From the NCBI GenBank assembly GCA_037176905.1, contig JBBBWG010003848.1, positions 1-26,272 of the forward strand: 26,272 bases of DNA. Reading direction: 5' to 3'. The notes below the pieces were generated by a model. It saw only the letters and a program-made list of their open reading frames with translations, searched no databases and was not told the origin of the DNA. The position numbers and the translations under genes are program-made. Below are positions 8,635 to 16,491 of this stretch, piece by piece (positions within the stretch are counted from its first letter, which is position 1; the number at the start of each line of letters is the position of its first letter). This stretch comes from Azolla pinnata. Taxonomy: Eukaryota > Streptophyta > Polypodiopsida > Salviniales > Salviniaceae.

Positions 8635-11148
8635 ATGGAGAGGAGGTCTCCCCCCCCCATCTCCCCCATTCCCAAAGCTGTGAAGCTTTCCCACATGATG
8701 AAGATGCAGACCACATGCATCAAGGCATGGAGAGAGAAGGTGTTGTGCATGTTGAAAACCTGCGCGAGATCGGCGAGGTTAGCCGAGGGCCGGCTGGTAC
8801 ATGCCCAAATCATCATCGGCAATCGCGGCGACGGCGATGGCGATGATGGATCCTGCGCAGATTGCGGCATAGCCACATCGATCATCGACATGTATGGCAA
8901 ATGTGGTAGCTTGCAGGAAGCTCGGTGCATGTTCGATAGGATGCGGATGCGGACCGTGGTCTCGTGGGGAGCCTTGATGTCGGCGTATGTCGAGCATCAT
9001 CACCACCATCATCATCATCATCATCATCGAAGAAGCAGCTCTTCCATGGAAGCTGCTCTCGAGCATCGTCATCATCATCGACGAAGAAGCAGCTCTTCCA
9101 TGGAAGCTGCTCTTGAGCATCATCGTCATCATCATCGAAGAAGAAGCAGCTCTTCCATGGAAGCTGCTCTCGAGCTTCTCGACAGAGCATACCTCGAAGG
9201 CATCGTCCCCGACAACCTGCTCTTCTCCTTCGCCTTGAAGGCGTGCATCGGATCACGCGCCATAGCCCGAGGCAAGCATGTCCATTGCATGCTCGTCTCC
9301 CGACGGATCGAATCCGATTCCGTGATGGGGAATATGCTCGTCGATCTGTACGCAAAGCTGGGGAGCCAGGGCGAAGCTCGCAGGGTTTTCAGGCGCCTGA
9401 GATCGCGGAGCGCGGTAACATGGTCGGCGATGATCTCGGGATGCTTGAATCGCGGGGAAGCCGAGCTCGCATCCGGATTGCTCCGCGAAATGCTCGACGC
9501 GGGGACGATGCCCGATCGGGTGGTGTTGATGGGCATGTTGAAAGCATGCTCTGTTCTGGGGGAGCTGGGCAAGGGCAAGATTCTCCATAGCTGGATCGTA
9601 GAGCTCGGAACCCATCGCGATGATGACGACGACGACGACGACGATGATGACGACGATGGCGGCGATGGCAATGGAGCTTTTGGGTGCGCAGTTGTCGACA
9701 TGTACGCGAAATGCGGTAGCTTGGCAGAAGCCCACAGAGCTTTCGATCTCCTGAGCGTCAAGAAGACGGTCGCGTCATGGAGCGCTCTGATCGGAGGCTA
9801 CGCTCAACACGGGCGCTCGCAAAAGGCTCTCGGGCTTTTCGTCGCCATGCTTCTGGAGGATCCTGGCCTCGAGCTCGACGAAGCTGTTCTGCTCTGCGTT
9901 CTCAAGGCGTGCAACTGCCCGAGATGGCTGAGCTTCGGCCGCTTGGCGCATTGCCAGCTGATGTGTCTGGAGGGGCTCGAGCCCAGCGTCTCCGCGCACA
10001 ACAGCCTCGTCGACATGTACGCGAAGTGCTCGAGCTTGAGCGATGCATTCGCGGTGTTCGGACGCTTGCGAGATCGTCGGACGATCGTGTCGTGGGGCGC
10101 GATGACGTCGGGTTGCGCCCGACTGCAGCAGGATCGGGATCAGGAGCAGGAGCAGGGCCCTCCTCTGCGAATAGGCTTCATCGTGGACGCGATGCGGCTC
10201 CAGGGCGTGGAATGCAACGAGCCGATCTTTGTGAGCGGCTTGAAGGCGTGCAGGTGCTCGCAGGAGGGCAGAGTCTTGCACGACGGGATCGTGAGGGCCG
10301 GATTCGAGCGCGATCTGCATGTCGCGAGCTCCCTCGTCGGAACGTACGCCAGGTGCGGGCGCCTGGAAGACGCGCGGAGAACGCTCGATCGCATGCCAGA
10401 GAAGAGCGCCGTCTCGTGGGGCGCGTTGATGTCGGGCTACGTCCGCCATGGATTCGGAGCTGCGGTGCTCGGCCTGTTCGCGAAGCTGCTAGAAGAGGGG
10501 CTGAGGCCGAGCCGCGGGGCGATCCTCTGCTGCCTGATGGCCACCGCTACCTTAGGAACCGCCCACGTCGTGCACGACTACCTCATCAGGAACGAGCTCC
10601 CCGACCCAGATCTGGATCTGGATCTCGATCTCGATCTCGATCCTGACCTTGACCTTGATTTAGCTGTTCGGAATGCAGTGCTCGACATGTATGCGAGATG
10701 CGGGAGTCTGGAAGAGGCTCGCCGCGTGTTCGATGCGATGCCAGCCAAGGACCTGGTCTCGTGGGGCACCATCATCGGTGCTTGTGCGCAGTACGGCAAC
10801 CGCAGAATGTCTGCCGACTATCTGCACCGGATGTTGCTTCAGGGCTTGAGCCCCAATGACGTTATATCCAAGCTTCTGCTCGCGGCATGCCGCCGTGGAG
10901 GGATGCTGGAAGAAGGCCCGGCTTATTTCAACTCCACCAGATGGCGCCATGCATCGGATAGCTCTTTGCATCATGGGCTCGTCGCCGATCTGCTTGCTCG
11001 AGCAGGGCACACGGCACAAGGGAAAGAGCTTCTCCTGAGCTTACCGCAGAGCCCCGATCTCCGCATGTGGATCTCGCTGCTCACGAGCTGCCAGGCATAT
11101 GGCGATGCGCATCTGGGAGGCCTCTGCTTCGGTTGCGCTCAACGTTGA
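8635..11148 (+). CDS. PLS-class pentatricopeptide repeat protein (PPR1)
   Basis: 837 aa, uninterrupted. PPR proteins of this class bind organellar RNA in plastids or mitochondria, usually for C-to-U editing. S-type helices recur as VVSWGAL (~109), AVTWSAM (~260), VASWSAL (~378), IVSWGAM (~483), AVSWGAL (~592) and LVSWGTI (~706), each preceded by VDMYAKCG-like sequence at ~100-residue spacing typical of P-L-S triplets. Low-complexity runs interrupt it: His-11 at 121-131 with a triplicated Arg-Ser-Met-Glu-Ala unit, Asp-13 at 329-341, and (Asp-Leu)n at 657-676. The protein stops in the E1 region, after SLLTSCQAYGDAHLGG; E2 and DYW are missing. No clear transit peptide is visible at this start, and the first codons derive from the upstream 93-bp array, so the N-terminus is uncertain. 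Editing is unlikely without a DYW partner supplied in trans. Confidence 0.9.
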   Translation: MERRSPPPISPIPKAVKLSHMMKMQTTCIKAWREKVLCMLKTCARSARLAEGRLVHAQIIIGNRGDGDGDDGSCADCGIATSIIDMYGKCGSLQEARCMFDRMRMRTVVSWGALMSAYVEHHHHHHHHHHHRRSSSSMEAALEHRHHHRRRSSSSMEAALEHHRHHHRRRSSSSMEAALELLDRAYLEGIVPDNLLFSFALKACIGSRAIARGKHVHCMLVSRRIESDSVMGNMLVDLYAKLGSQGEARRVFRRLRSRSAVTWSAMISGCLNRGEAELASGLLREMLDAGTMPDRVVLMGMLKACSVLGELGKGKILHSWIVELGTHRDDDDDDDDDDDDDGGDGNGAFGCAVVDMYAKCGSLAEAHRAFDLLSVKKTVASWSALIGGYAQHGRSQKALGLFVAMLLEDPGLELDEAVLLCVLKACNCPRWLSFGRLAHCQLMCLEGLEPSVSAHNSLVDMYAKCSSLSDAFAVFGRLRDRRTIVSWGAMTSGCARLQQDRDQEQEQGPPLRIGFIVDAMRLQGVECNEPIFVSGLKACRCSQEGRVLHDGIVRAGFERDLHVASSLVGTYARCGRLEDARRTLDRMPEKSAVSWGALMSGYVRHGFGAAVLGLFAKLLEEGLRPSRGAILCCLMATATLGTAHVVHDYLIRNELPDPDLDLDLDLDLDPDLDLDLAVRNAVLDMYARCGSLEEARRVFDAMPAKDLVSWGTIIGACAQYGNRRMSADYLHRMLLQGLSPNDVISKLLLAACRRGGMLEEGPAYFNSTRWRHASDSSLHHGLVADLLARAGHTAQGKELLLSLPQSPDLRMWISLLTSCQAYGDAHLGGLCFGCAQR
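8995..9186 (+). repeat. His run and triplicated ~54-bp unit inside PPR1
   Basis: CAT/CAC codons for eleven histidines are followed by three copies of a unit containing AGAAGCAGCTCTTCCATGGA, starting at 9031, 9085 and 9142 (periods 54 and 57). The reading frame is kept. Each unit encodes His-rich sequence plus Arg-Arg-Ser-Ser-Ser-Ser-Met-Glu-Ala-Ala-Leu-Glu. The last part of the third unit is the normal helix (MEAALELLDRAYLEG), so the extra copies are duplications of that helix start. Confidence 0.93.
9619..9675 (+). repeat. GAT/GAC microsatellite in PPR1 (Asp-13)
   Basis: Thirteen GAT/GAC codons followed by Gly/Asp/Asn codons, between HSWIVELG and AVVDMYAKCG. This is the link between two PPR units. 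Confidence 0.95.
10603..10662 (+). repeat. GATCTC/GATCTG hexanucleotide run in PPR1
   Basis: Hexanucleotide units encode alternating Asp-Leu, with two Pro replacements, between VHDYLIRNEL and AVRNAVLDMYARCG. This is the same structural position as the Asp-13 run. Confidence 0.95.
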
Positions 11149-11359
11149 AGCAGCGCATGCGCCGTAAGAAGAGGCCAGGTGTTTCGATTTCGGAGGAAAT
11201 GGGCGAGAAAGGAGCCAGACTTGCCCAGGCTCTCGGTCTTTACATGGTCGCAATCTTAGTTAGGATTGTGAACCGATGTCGGTCCCGACGCATGGTCAAT
11301 CGTAGTGGAATCCCTTGTCGTGGGGGTTTAAGCCCAACTCCCTTGTAATTAGTTATGAT
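11149..11359 (+). pseudogene. Possible decayed E2/DYW remnant downstream of PPR1
   Basis: In a different frame from PPR1, the sequence downstream reads RRKKRPGVSISEE and then GARLAQALGL. These recall the E2 motif (KKPGxSWIE) and the SEKLAIAFGL stretch of DYW deaminases. The conserved HxE...CxxC zinc site is not recognisable. A frameshift plus deletion after the E1 start could explain PPR1's abrupt end. The similarity is by eye and weak. The stretch also contains no other recognisable feature. Confidence 0.3.
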
Positions 11360-12245
11360 CAAATGTTTTCGACGTGAATAAATCCATTATGATCATATTT
11401 GAATTAACCCATTATGAATCAGATCTTTCTATTATTGATTGAATCTTTCCGATGTAGATTAAGCTAGTATGATCAAATCTTCCCACCAGGAATTGACCCA
11501 TTACAATGAGGTCTTTTTGACGCGAATTAACCCGCCCCCACTGATTACAATCGAATCTTTCTAACGTGACTTAACTAACCCATTATGATCAAACATGAAT
11601 TATCCCGTGACAATCACATCTTCCTGACGTGAATTAACCCATTGTAATCAAATCTCTCTACCATGAGTTAACCCATTACGATCAGATCTTTCTAGCATGA
11701 ATCAACCCGCACCACCGATCACAATCGAATCTTTCTAACGCAAAGCAACCCATTAATTACGATCGAATCTTTCTAACGAGAACTAAGCCATTACAATTAA
11801 GATCTTACGGACGTGAATTAACTTAAACCCATTGCGATCAAAATCTAGCAAAAGCGAATCTTTGTAACGCAAAGCAACCCATTAATTACGATCGAATCTT
11901 TCTAACGTGAACTAAGCCATTACAATTAAGATCTTCGGGACGTGAATTAACCTAAACCCACCGCGATCAAAATCTAGCAAATGCGAATCTTTCTAATGCA
12001 AATCAACCCATTAATTACGATCGAATCTTTCGAACGCGCACCAAGCCATTGCAATTAAGATCTTTCCGACGCGAATTAACCTAAACCCACCGCGATCAAA
12101 ATCTAGCAAAAGCGAATCTTTGTAATGCAAATCAACCCATTAATTGTGATCGAATCTTTCGAACGCGAACCAAGCCATTGCAATTAAGATCTTTCCGACG
12201 CGAATTAACCTAAACCCACCGCGATCAAAATCTAGCAAACGCGAA
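11360..12245. repeat. Hierarchical 33-bp/129-bp minisatellite between PPR genes
   Basis: The basic motif (GAATTAACCCATTA, then GATC(A/G)AATCTTTCTAACG) repeats at about 30-35 bp from 11360. From 11725 four such motifs are locked into a 129-bp higher-order unit. GCGAATCTTT-like anchors fall at 11725, 11854, 11983 and 12112, with a partial copy at 12241. The 129-bp copies are very similar; the monomeric part is diverged. An AATAAA at 11377-11382, at the array edge, could serve PPR1 polyadenylation. Confidence 0.92.
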
Positions 12246-12482
12246 TTAGCCCACAACAAAAGAACTCCCATATACATCCAAATCATCATGCAACACATAT
12301 CTTCGTCTCTCCAAAGTGTTCTTCTTGTGGCCTTTGGCTCAGAGAAACGTGGTAAGATCAGGAGAACTCTGTGAGCGGGCGATGGCGGATGGGCTGAAGC
12401 TTTCCATCGTCTTCTTTCTCCCTCCCTCCCTCTCCGTTTCTCTGCAGAAGAAGGGGCTGGGAAAACAGTGGAAGCAGTTCGG

Positions 12483-12529
12483 ATGGCAGTGACAGATCTC
12501 TCCGTCCTCCCCCCCCAGATGGCTATGGC
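12483..12529 (+). CDS. Candidate first coding exon of PPR2
   Basis: ATG at 12483 opens a short frame ending at ATGGC|GTGAGT, a canonical donor at 12530. A long CT-rich tract followed by TGCAG ends at 12653. Removing 12530-12653 (124 nt) joins this exon in phase to a frame open through to the ATG at 12781. The result is a 733-aa protein whose N-terminus contains MAMASSFQG. A second in-frame ATG lies at 12519. The agreement of donor, polypyrimidine tract, acceptor and frame supports it; there is no transcript evidence. Confidence 0.5.
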
Positions 12530-12780
12530 GTGAGTCCTTTCCGCCCTCACCACTTGCATACATCTTCCCGCATCCAGCGATTCACGCCGTTTTCTTTCCT
12601 TCTTTTTCTTCTGGTTCGCGGGGTTCCATCTCCATCTCTCTCTCTCTCTGCAGGTCTTCGTTTCAGGGTTGCCCGGGCTTCAACCCGAGAGGCAACAAGC
12701 AAGGCGAAGCGGAGGAGAAGGAGGCGAAGAATGTTTGGTCGTATGGGCCGCCGTTTCGGAGCTCCGGAGCGGATCTGAGC

Positions 12781-14495
12781 ATGGAAGCCGGGCCTAGAGC
12801 AGATCCGGAGGATCGGCGCGTGCTCCTGAGCCTCATCAAATGGTGCGGGAAGGAGCGGAGCCTCGCGAAGGTGAGGAATCTCCACGCCGAGATCGCGAAG
12901 AAGGCGGGATCGCTTGCGAAGGATGTGTACATGGCGACGGCGCTGCTGAATGCGTACGCGAGCTGTGGCTCGATGGGAGACGCGGAGCGGCTGCTCGACG
13001 AGATCGCGAGGCCGAGGAACGTGGTAACGTGGACGGCGCTGATGGGCGGGTACGTGAAGCTCGGATGGGGGGACAAGGCCCTGGAATGCTATTCGCGGAT
13101 GCGATCCGATGGCGTGGAGCCCGACAATGTGACATATCTATGCATTCTGAAGGCTTGCGGGCTCGCGAAGGATGTGGAGAAGGGCGCGGAGATCGAGTCG
13201 GAGATCCGAAAGCGGGGCCTGCTGGCGCGCGATGTCGCGCTCGGGAACGCGCTGGTCGGTATGCTCGCGAGGTGCGGATCGCTCTCGAAAGCCCGGGACG
13301 CGTTCGACGCGCTCCCCGTGCGGGATGCGGCGACGTGGAACACGCTCATCGGCGGGTACGGGCAGACGGGGCGGAGCGAGGAGGCGCTGGAGTGCTTCGC
13401 GCGGATGCGCGAGGAGGGGTCGGCGGCCCCCGACGCGGTCACGTTCACGGCGGTCCTGAAGGCGTGCGCCAGCGCCGGGGCCCTGCGCATCGGGGAGGCG
13501 GTCGATGCGGAAGCCAGGCGGCGGAGGCTGGTCGCGCGCGAGATGGGCGTCGCGACGTCCCTGGTCGGCATGTACGCCCGGTGCGGCGCGCCCGCGAGGG
13601 CGCGGGAGCTGCTCGGCCTCATGCCCGAGAGAGACGCCGCGTCGTGGACGGCGCTGATGTCGGGGTACGCGGCGCGCGGCCACGCGCACGCCGCGCTCGG
13701 CTGCCTGCAGGAGATGGCCGCCGACGGCATCTCGCCCGACGCCGTGGCTTACGCCTGCGCTCTGAAAGCCTGCGGAATCGTCGGGTCGCTGGAGGCTGGG
13801 AGGCGGATCGGCGCCGAGCTCGTCGCCCGCGGGCTTCTGGATTGCGCCACAGGCCCGCTCCTCGGCAACGCGCTCGTGGCCATGTACGCCAGGTGCGGCG
13901 CCCTGGAGAGCGCCGAAGACGCCTTCGGGCGGCTCTCGCTCAGGGACGCCGTCTCGTGGAACGCGCTCCTGTCGGGGTACGCGCACTGCGGGCGGAGCGA
14001 GGAAGCCCTGCGCGTGTTCCGGCGAATGCGGAGCGAGGAGCGGGTTCGGCCCGACCAAGTCACGTACGCCTGCGCTCTCAGAGCCTGCAGTCTGCTCGGC
14101 TCTCTCGAGCTCGGGGAGCAGATAGCGGCCGAGGTGCACCGCCGACGGCTGCTGCTGCACACGAGCACCGCTGCGCTGCTCGGCAACGCGCTAGTGGACA
14201 TGTACGCCAAGTGCGGCGCGCCGACGAAAGCCCAGGAAGCTTTCGAGCGGCTTCCGGTGCGAGATGTCGTGGCTTGGAACGCTCTGGCTGCGGGCTACGC
14301 GCAGCTCGGCCGGGCCGATGCGGTTCTGGGCCTTTTGCGCGAGCTGAGGGCGAACGGCGTAGCTCCCAACGCCGTCACGTTCCTGGCTTCGCTCACCGCC
14401 TGTAGCCATGCCGGCCTAGTGCGCGAAGGGCAGACGATCTTCGCTAGCCTGTATCATGCAACACTGGATGATGGTGGTGATGGTGATGGTGGTGG

Positions 14496-14528
<33 letters not shown>

Positions 14529-14808
14529 CGGTGGGATCATCGTCTTCCCATCGCCCCAGCACTACACGTGCATGGTCGATCTGTTCGTTCGAGCCGGCCG
14601 CTTCGACGATGCCGCCGCGCTGCTCGGCCAGGTCCCCGGCTCGGATCATCTCCCCCTGTTCCTCGCCGTCCTCGGCGCTTGCCAGAGATGGCCGACCCTG
14701 GAGCCCGTCGCCAGATGGGCGTTCGAGCAGTCTGTCCGCGTCGACGACACGTGCGGCGCCCCGTACGTGTGCATGGAGAACATATATGCCGCTGCGATCC
14801 ACGGATGA
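12781..14808 (+). CDS. PLS-class pentatricopeptide repeat protein (PPR2)
   Basis: 675 aa from the ATG at 12781, or 733 aa if the upstream exon is spliced on. Probably an organellar RNA-binding protein. S-motif starts VVTWTALMGGY (~81), AATWNTLIGGY (~183), AASWTALMSGY (~286), AVSWNALLSGY (~390) and VVAWNALAAGY (~496) are 102-106 residues apart. Between them lie NALVDMYAKCG helices and VTYxxxLKAC repeats. The last triplet ends in VTFLASLTACSHAGLVREGQ, an acidic microsatellite (563-585), HYTCMVDLFVRAG, and an E1 region ending ENIYAAAIHG. The gene is strongly GC-rich, unlike the flanking AT-rich DNA. E2 and DYW are absent before the TGA at 14806. Initiation at 12781 gives no transit peptide, which favours the longer start. 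An AATAAA lies at 15155-15160. Confidence 0.92.
14467..14535 (+). repeat. GAT/GGT microsatellite in PPR2 (Asp/Gly run)
   Basis: (GAT)n with GGT interruptions encodes Asp-Asp-Gly-Gly followed by a run of eleven Asp, at residues 563-585. It sits in the variable linker before the conserved HYTCMVDL segment. Confidence 0.95.
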
Positions 14809-14930
14809 GATCGTCATCGGAGCTCGGAGATCGAAGAGCAGATCGCGCGAGCATGCATGCAGCTGCGGATGTGAGATCGAAAGCCCGGGGAGGAACTCGC
14901 GGAGCGATGCAGATGCACGTGAGACGAAAG
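14809..14930 (+). pseudogene. Possible E2-like remnant past the PPR2 stop
   Basis: Reading on in the PPR2 frame beyond TGA (14806) gives SEIEEQIARACMQL, a second TGA, then DRKPGEELAE. An acidic helix followed by (K)KPG is the usual order of an E2 motif in PPRs that end at E2. Two stop codons interrupt it, so it would be a relic. The similarity is weak and by eye only. Confidence 0.25.
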
Positions 14931-15167
14931 CCTGGAGAGCGAAGAGAAAAACGATTGCGCTGGGAAGAGTCGCCGTAAAAATGTACATGCACGCATGCAT
15001 GCATATACAGATTGATGAGGCATGAGCCCGCTTTGCTGGTATGGAAGCTGCGTTGAAGATCACATTAGCGTTTCTGCCCTCGTCGAAGCGGTCGGTGAAC
15101 CCTTCTGGCCGGCCTGCTGCTGCTCGTGTGATGGAACGCCATATCAGTTGATCGAATAAATGCATTG

Positions 15168-15244
15168 CGGATCGGTACAGCCTGTTTTCGGGTTGCTAAC
15201 GCCAGGTGAGCTGTATATATTGCAATCGAGACTCGAATCGAACC
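15168..15244. repeat. 77-bp direct copy, left of gap
   Basis: Identical over 77 bp to 15345-15421 on the other side of the N gap. It starts CGGATCGGTACAGCC and ends CGAATCGAACC. The pair looks like unmerged overlapping contig ends, or a tandem repeat that broke the assembly. Confidence 0.97.
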
Positions 15245-15344
15245 NNNNNNNNNNNNNNNNNNNNNNNNNNNNNNNNNNNNNNNNNNNNNNNNNNNNNNNN
15301 NNNNNNNNNNNNNNNNNNNNNNNNNNNNNNNNNNNNNNNNNNNN
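15245..15344. other. Assembly gap of 100 N
   Basis: Exactly 100 N, the conventional length for a gap of unknown size. The real distance between the flanks is not known and may be negative, given the 77-bp overlap of the flanks. Confidence 0.99.
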
Positions 15345-15421
15345 CGGATCGGTACAGCCTGTTTTCGGGTTGCTAACGCCAGGTGAGCTGTATATATTGC
15401 AATCGAGACTCGAATCGAACC
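15345..15421. repeat. 77-bp direct copy, right of gap
   Basis: Second identical copy of the 77-bp segment that ends at 15244, immediately after the N run. Confidence 0.97.
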
Positions 15422-16040
15422 TGGCTTGAACCGGACCTTGAAAGCAGTTCTTAAGTTAAAGCCTCTGCAGTTTTTGAATGATGAACGCAAATTGCCCCTG
15501 CTAATGAGGGACTGATTGGGCTGAACCATGAAAGCGGTTTTAAAGTTAAAGCGTACGATTTCCGATTTGACAAACGCTTGCTAATTATAATTAGCTTAGT
15601 GACGAGGACCGGATTCGATTGCTGAATCGAGCCACGAAAGTAGTTTGAAAGTGAAAAGCCCAACAATTTTCCGATTGGTAAACTTCAGAGCGGAGCTGTT
15701 ACCAAAAAAAACGAGGGGGACTGAAGTCGATGATTGAACCCAACCATGGAAGTAGTTCTAATCGATCGGTGAAGTCGGATCAGACCGAACCCGATGACCA
15801 ATCCGAACCTTGAAAGCGGTTCTAAATGATTGGTGGTGAACTCAGGTCATATACCGTTGAGGATCGAGACGGAACCTATTGATCGATCGAACAGTCTGTT
15901 TCCGATTGATGATCTAAATCAAATCTGAGCTTAAGATCAAGACCGGACCTAATGACCGACCCGAACCATGAAAGCAGTCTCTTTTCGAACCGTGATCTCA
16001 TCAAGATCCATTAAATATAATTAGGTTAACAGAGAGTACC
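15422..16040. repeat. Degenerate ~60-150-bp repeats
   Basis: A motif like GAACC(A/T)TGAAAGCGGTTCTAAA recurs near 15433, 15523, 15629, 15742, 15805 and 15963, with diverged sequence and variable spacing between copies. No open frame of interest and no terminal repeats or transposase were seen. This may be an old minisatellite or a decayed element. Confidence 0.7.
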
Positions 16041-16240
16041 GAACCTAATCATTGAACCTAATGACAATACCTAATCATTGAACATAATCACCGAGCCTAA
16101 TCACCGAGCCTAATCACCGAACCTAATGACAATACCTAATCACTGAACCTAATCACCGAGTCTAATCACCGAGCCTAATCACCGAGCCTAATCACCGAGC
16201 CTAATCACCGAACCTAATGACCCGAACCTAATTAGCCGAA
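16041..16240. repeat. 13-bp tandem array, about 15 copies
   Basis: Units close to GCCTAATCACCGA repeat head to tail with variants (CATTGAA, TGACAATA). The array ends about 250 bp upstream of the F-box gene start, so it is likely in its promoter. Confidence 0.92.
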
Positions 16241-16372
16241 CCACGAAGCGCAAGCAAATGAAGACGCTTTGCCGAACCTAACCATCTCACAGTTTTAAAG
16301 TTAGGTTCGGTTTCGCGGCTCGGAAACCGAAGCGTGAGAGAGTTAGTTTCATTCTCTGCTCAGAGCAAAAGC

Positions 16373-16413
16373 TCGCCCTCGCCATCGCCATCGCCATCGC
16401 CATCGCCATCGTC
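16373..16413. repeat. (CCATCG)n hexanucleotide in F-box gene 5' UTR
   Basis: About six units of CCATCG/GCCATC, the reverse complement of the GATGGC unit that forms the large array at 24370-25000. It lies 80-120 bp upstream of the chosen ATG. An open Ser-Pro frame passes through it but is out of phase with the F-box protein. Confidence 0.85.
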
Positions 16414-16491
16414 TTCTTCGTCGCAAATCGTTCATCATCGCCATCGCAGCAAGACCAACGGAAAGGAAGTTGTGCCTTCGTGCAGACAGGT

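Noticed and set aside
8256-8930. Minus-strand frame with repeated Tyr-Asn-Pro-Gln-Asn units, possibly a repeat protein
   Set aside because: It arises from a 93-bp array, which is divisible by three, so frames stay open on both strands. It overlaps PPR1 antisense and has no known fold.
12382-12492. 36-codon upstream frame with a hydrophobic centre before PPR2
   Set aside because: Could be a uORF of PPR2, but it is short, overlaps the candidate first exon in another frame, and nothing else supports translation.
12840-14405. 521-codon second-frame ORF within PPR2, and 340- and 213-codon antisense ORFs
   Set aside because: GC-rich shadow frames dominated by Arg/Ala/Gly. The PPR motifs are in the frame starting at 12781.
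14806-14808. Idea that the PPR2 TGA is read through or restored by U-to-C RNA editing, as in fern and hornwort organelles
   Set aside because: That editing is known for organellar transcripts, not nuclear mRNA, and two stops would need correction. A decayed tail is simpler.
16041-16240. Regular short repeats resembling a CRISPR-type array
   Set aside because: The 13-bp units are contiguous with no spacers, and the locus is plant nuclear DNA. The 93-bp and 129-bp arrays likewise have no unique spacers.
15422-16300. Possible LTR or other mobile element
   Set aside because: No terminal repeats, target duplications, integrase or reverse transcriptase segments could be recognised; only degenerate tandem motifs are visible.
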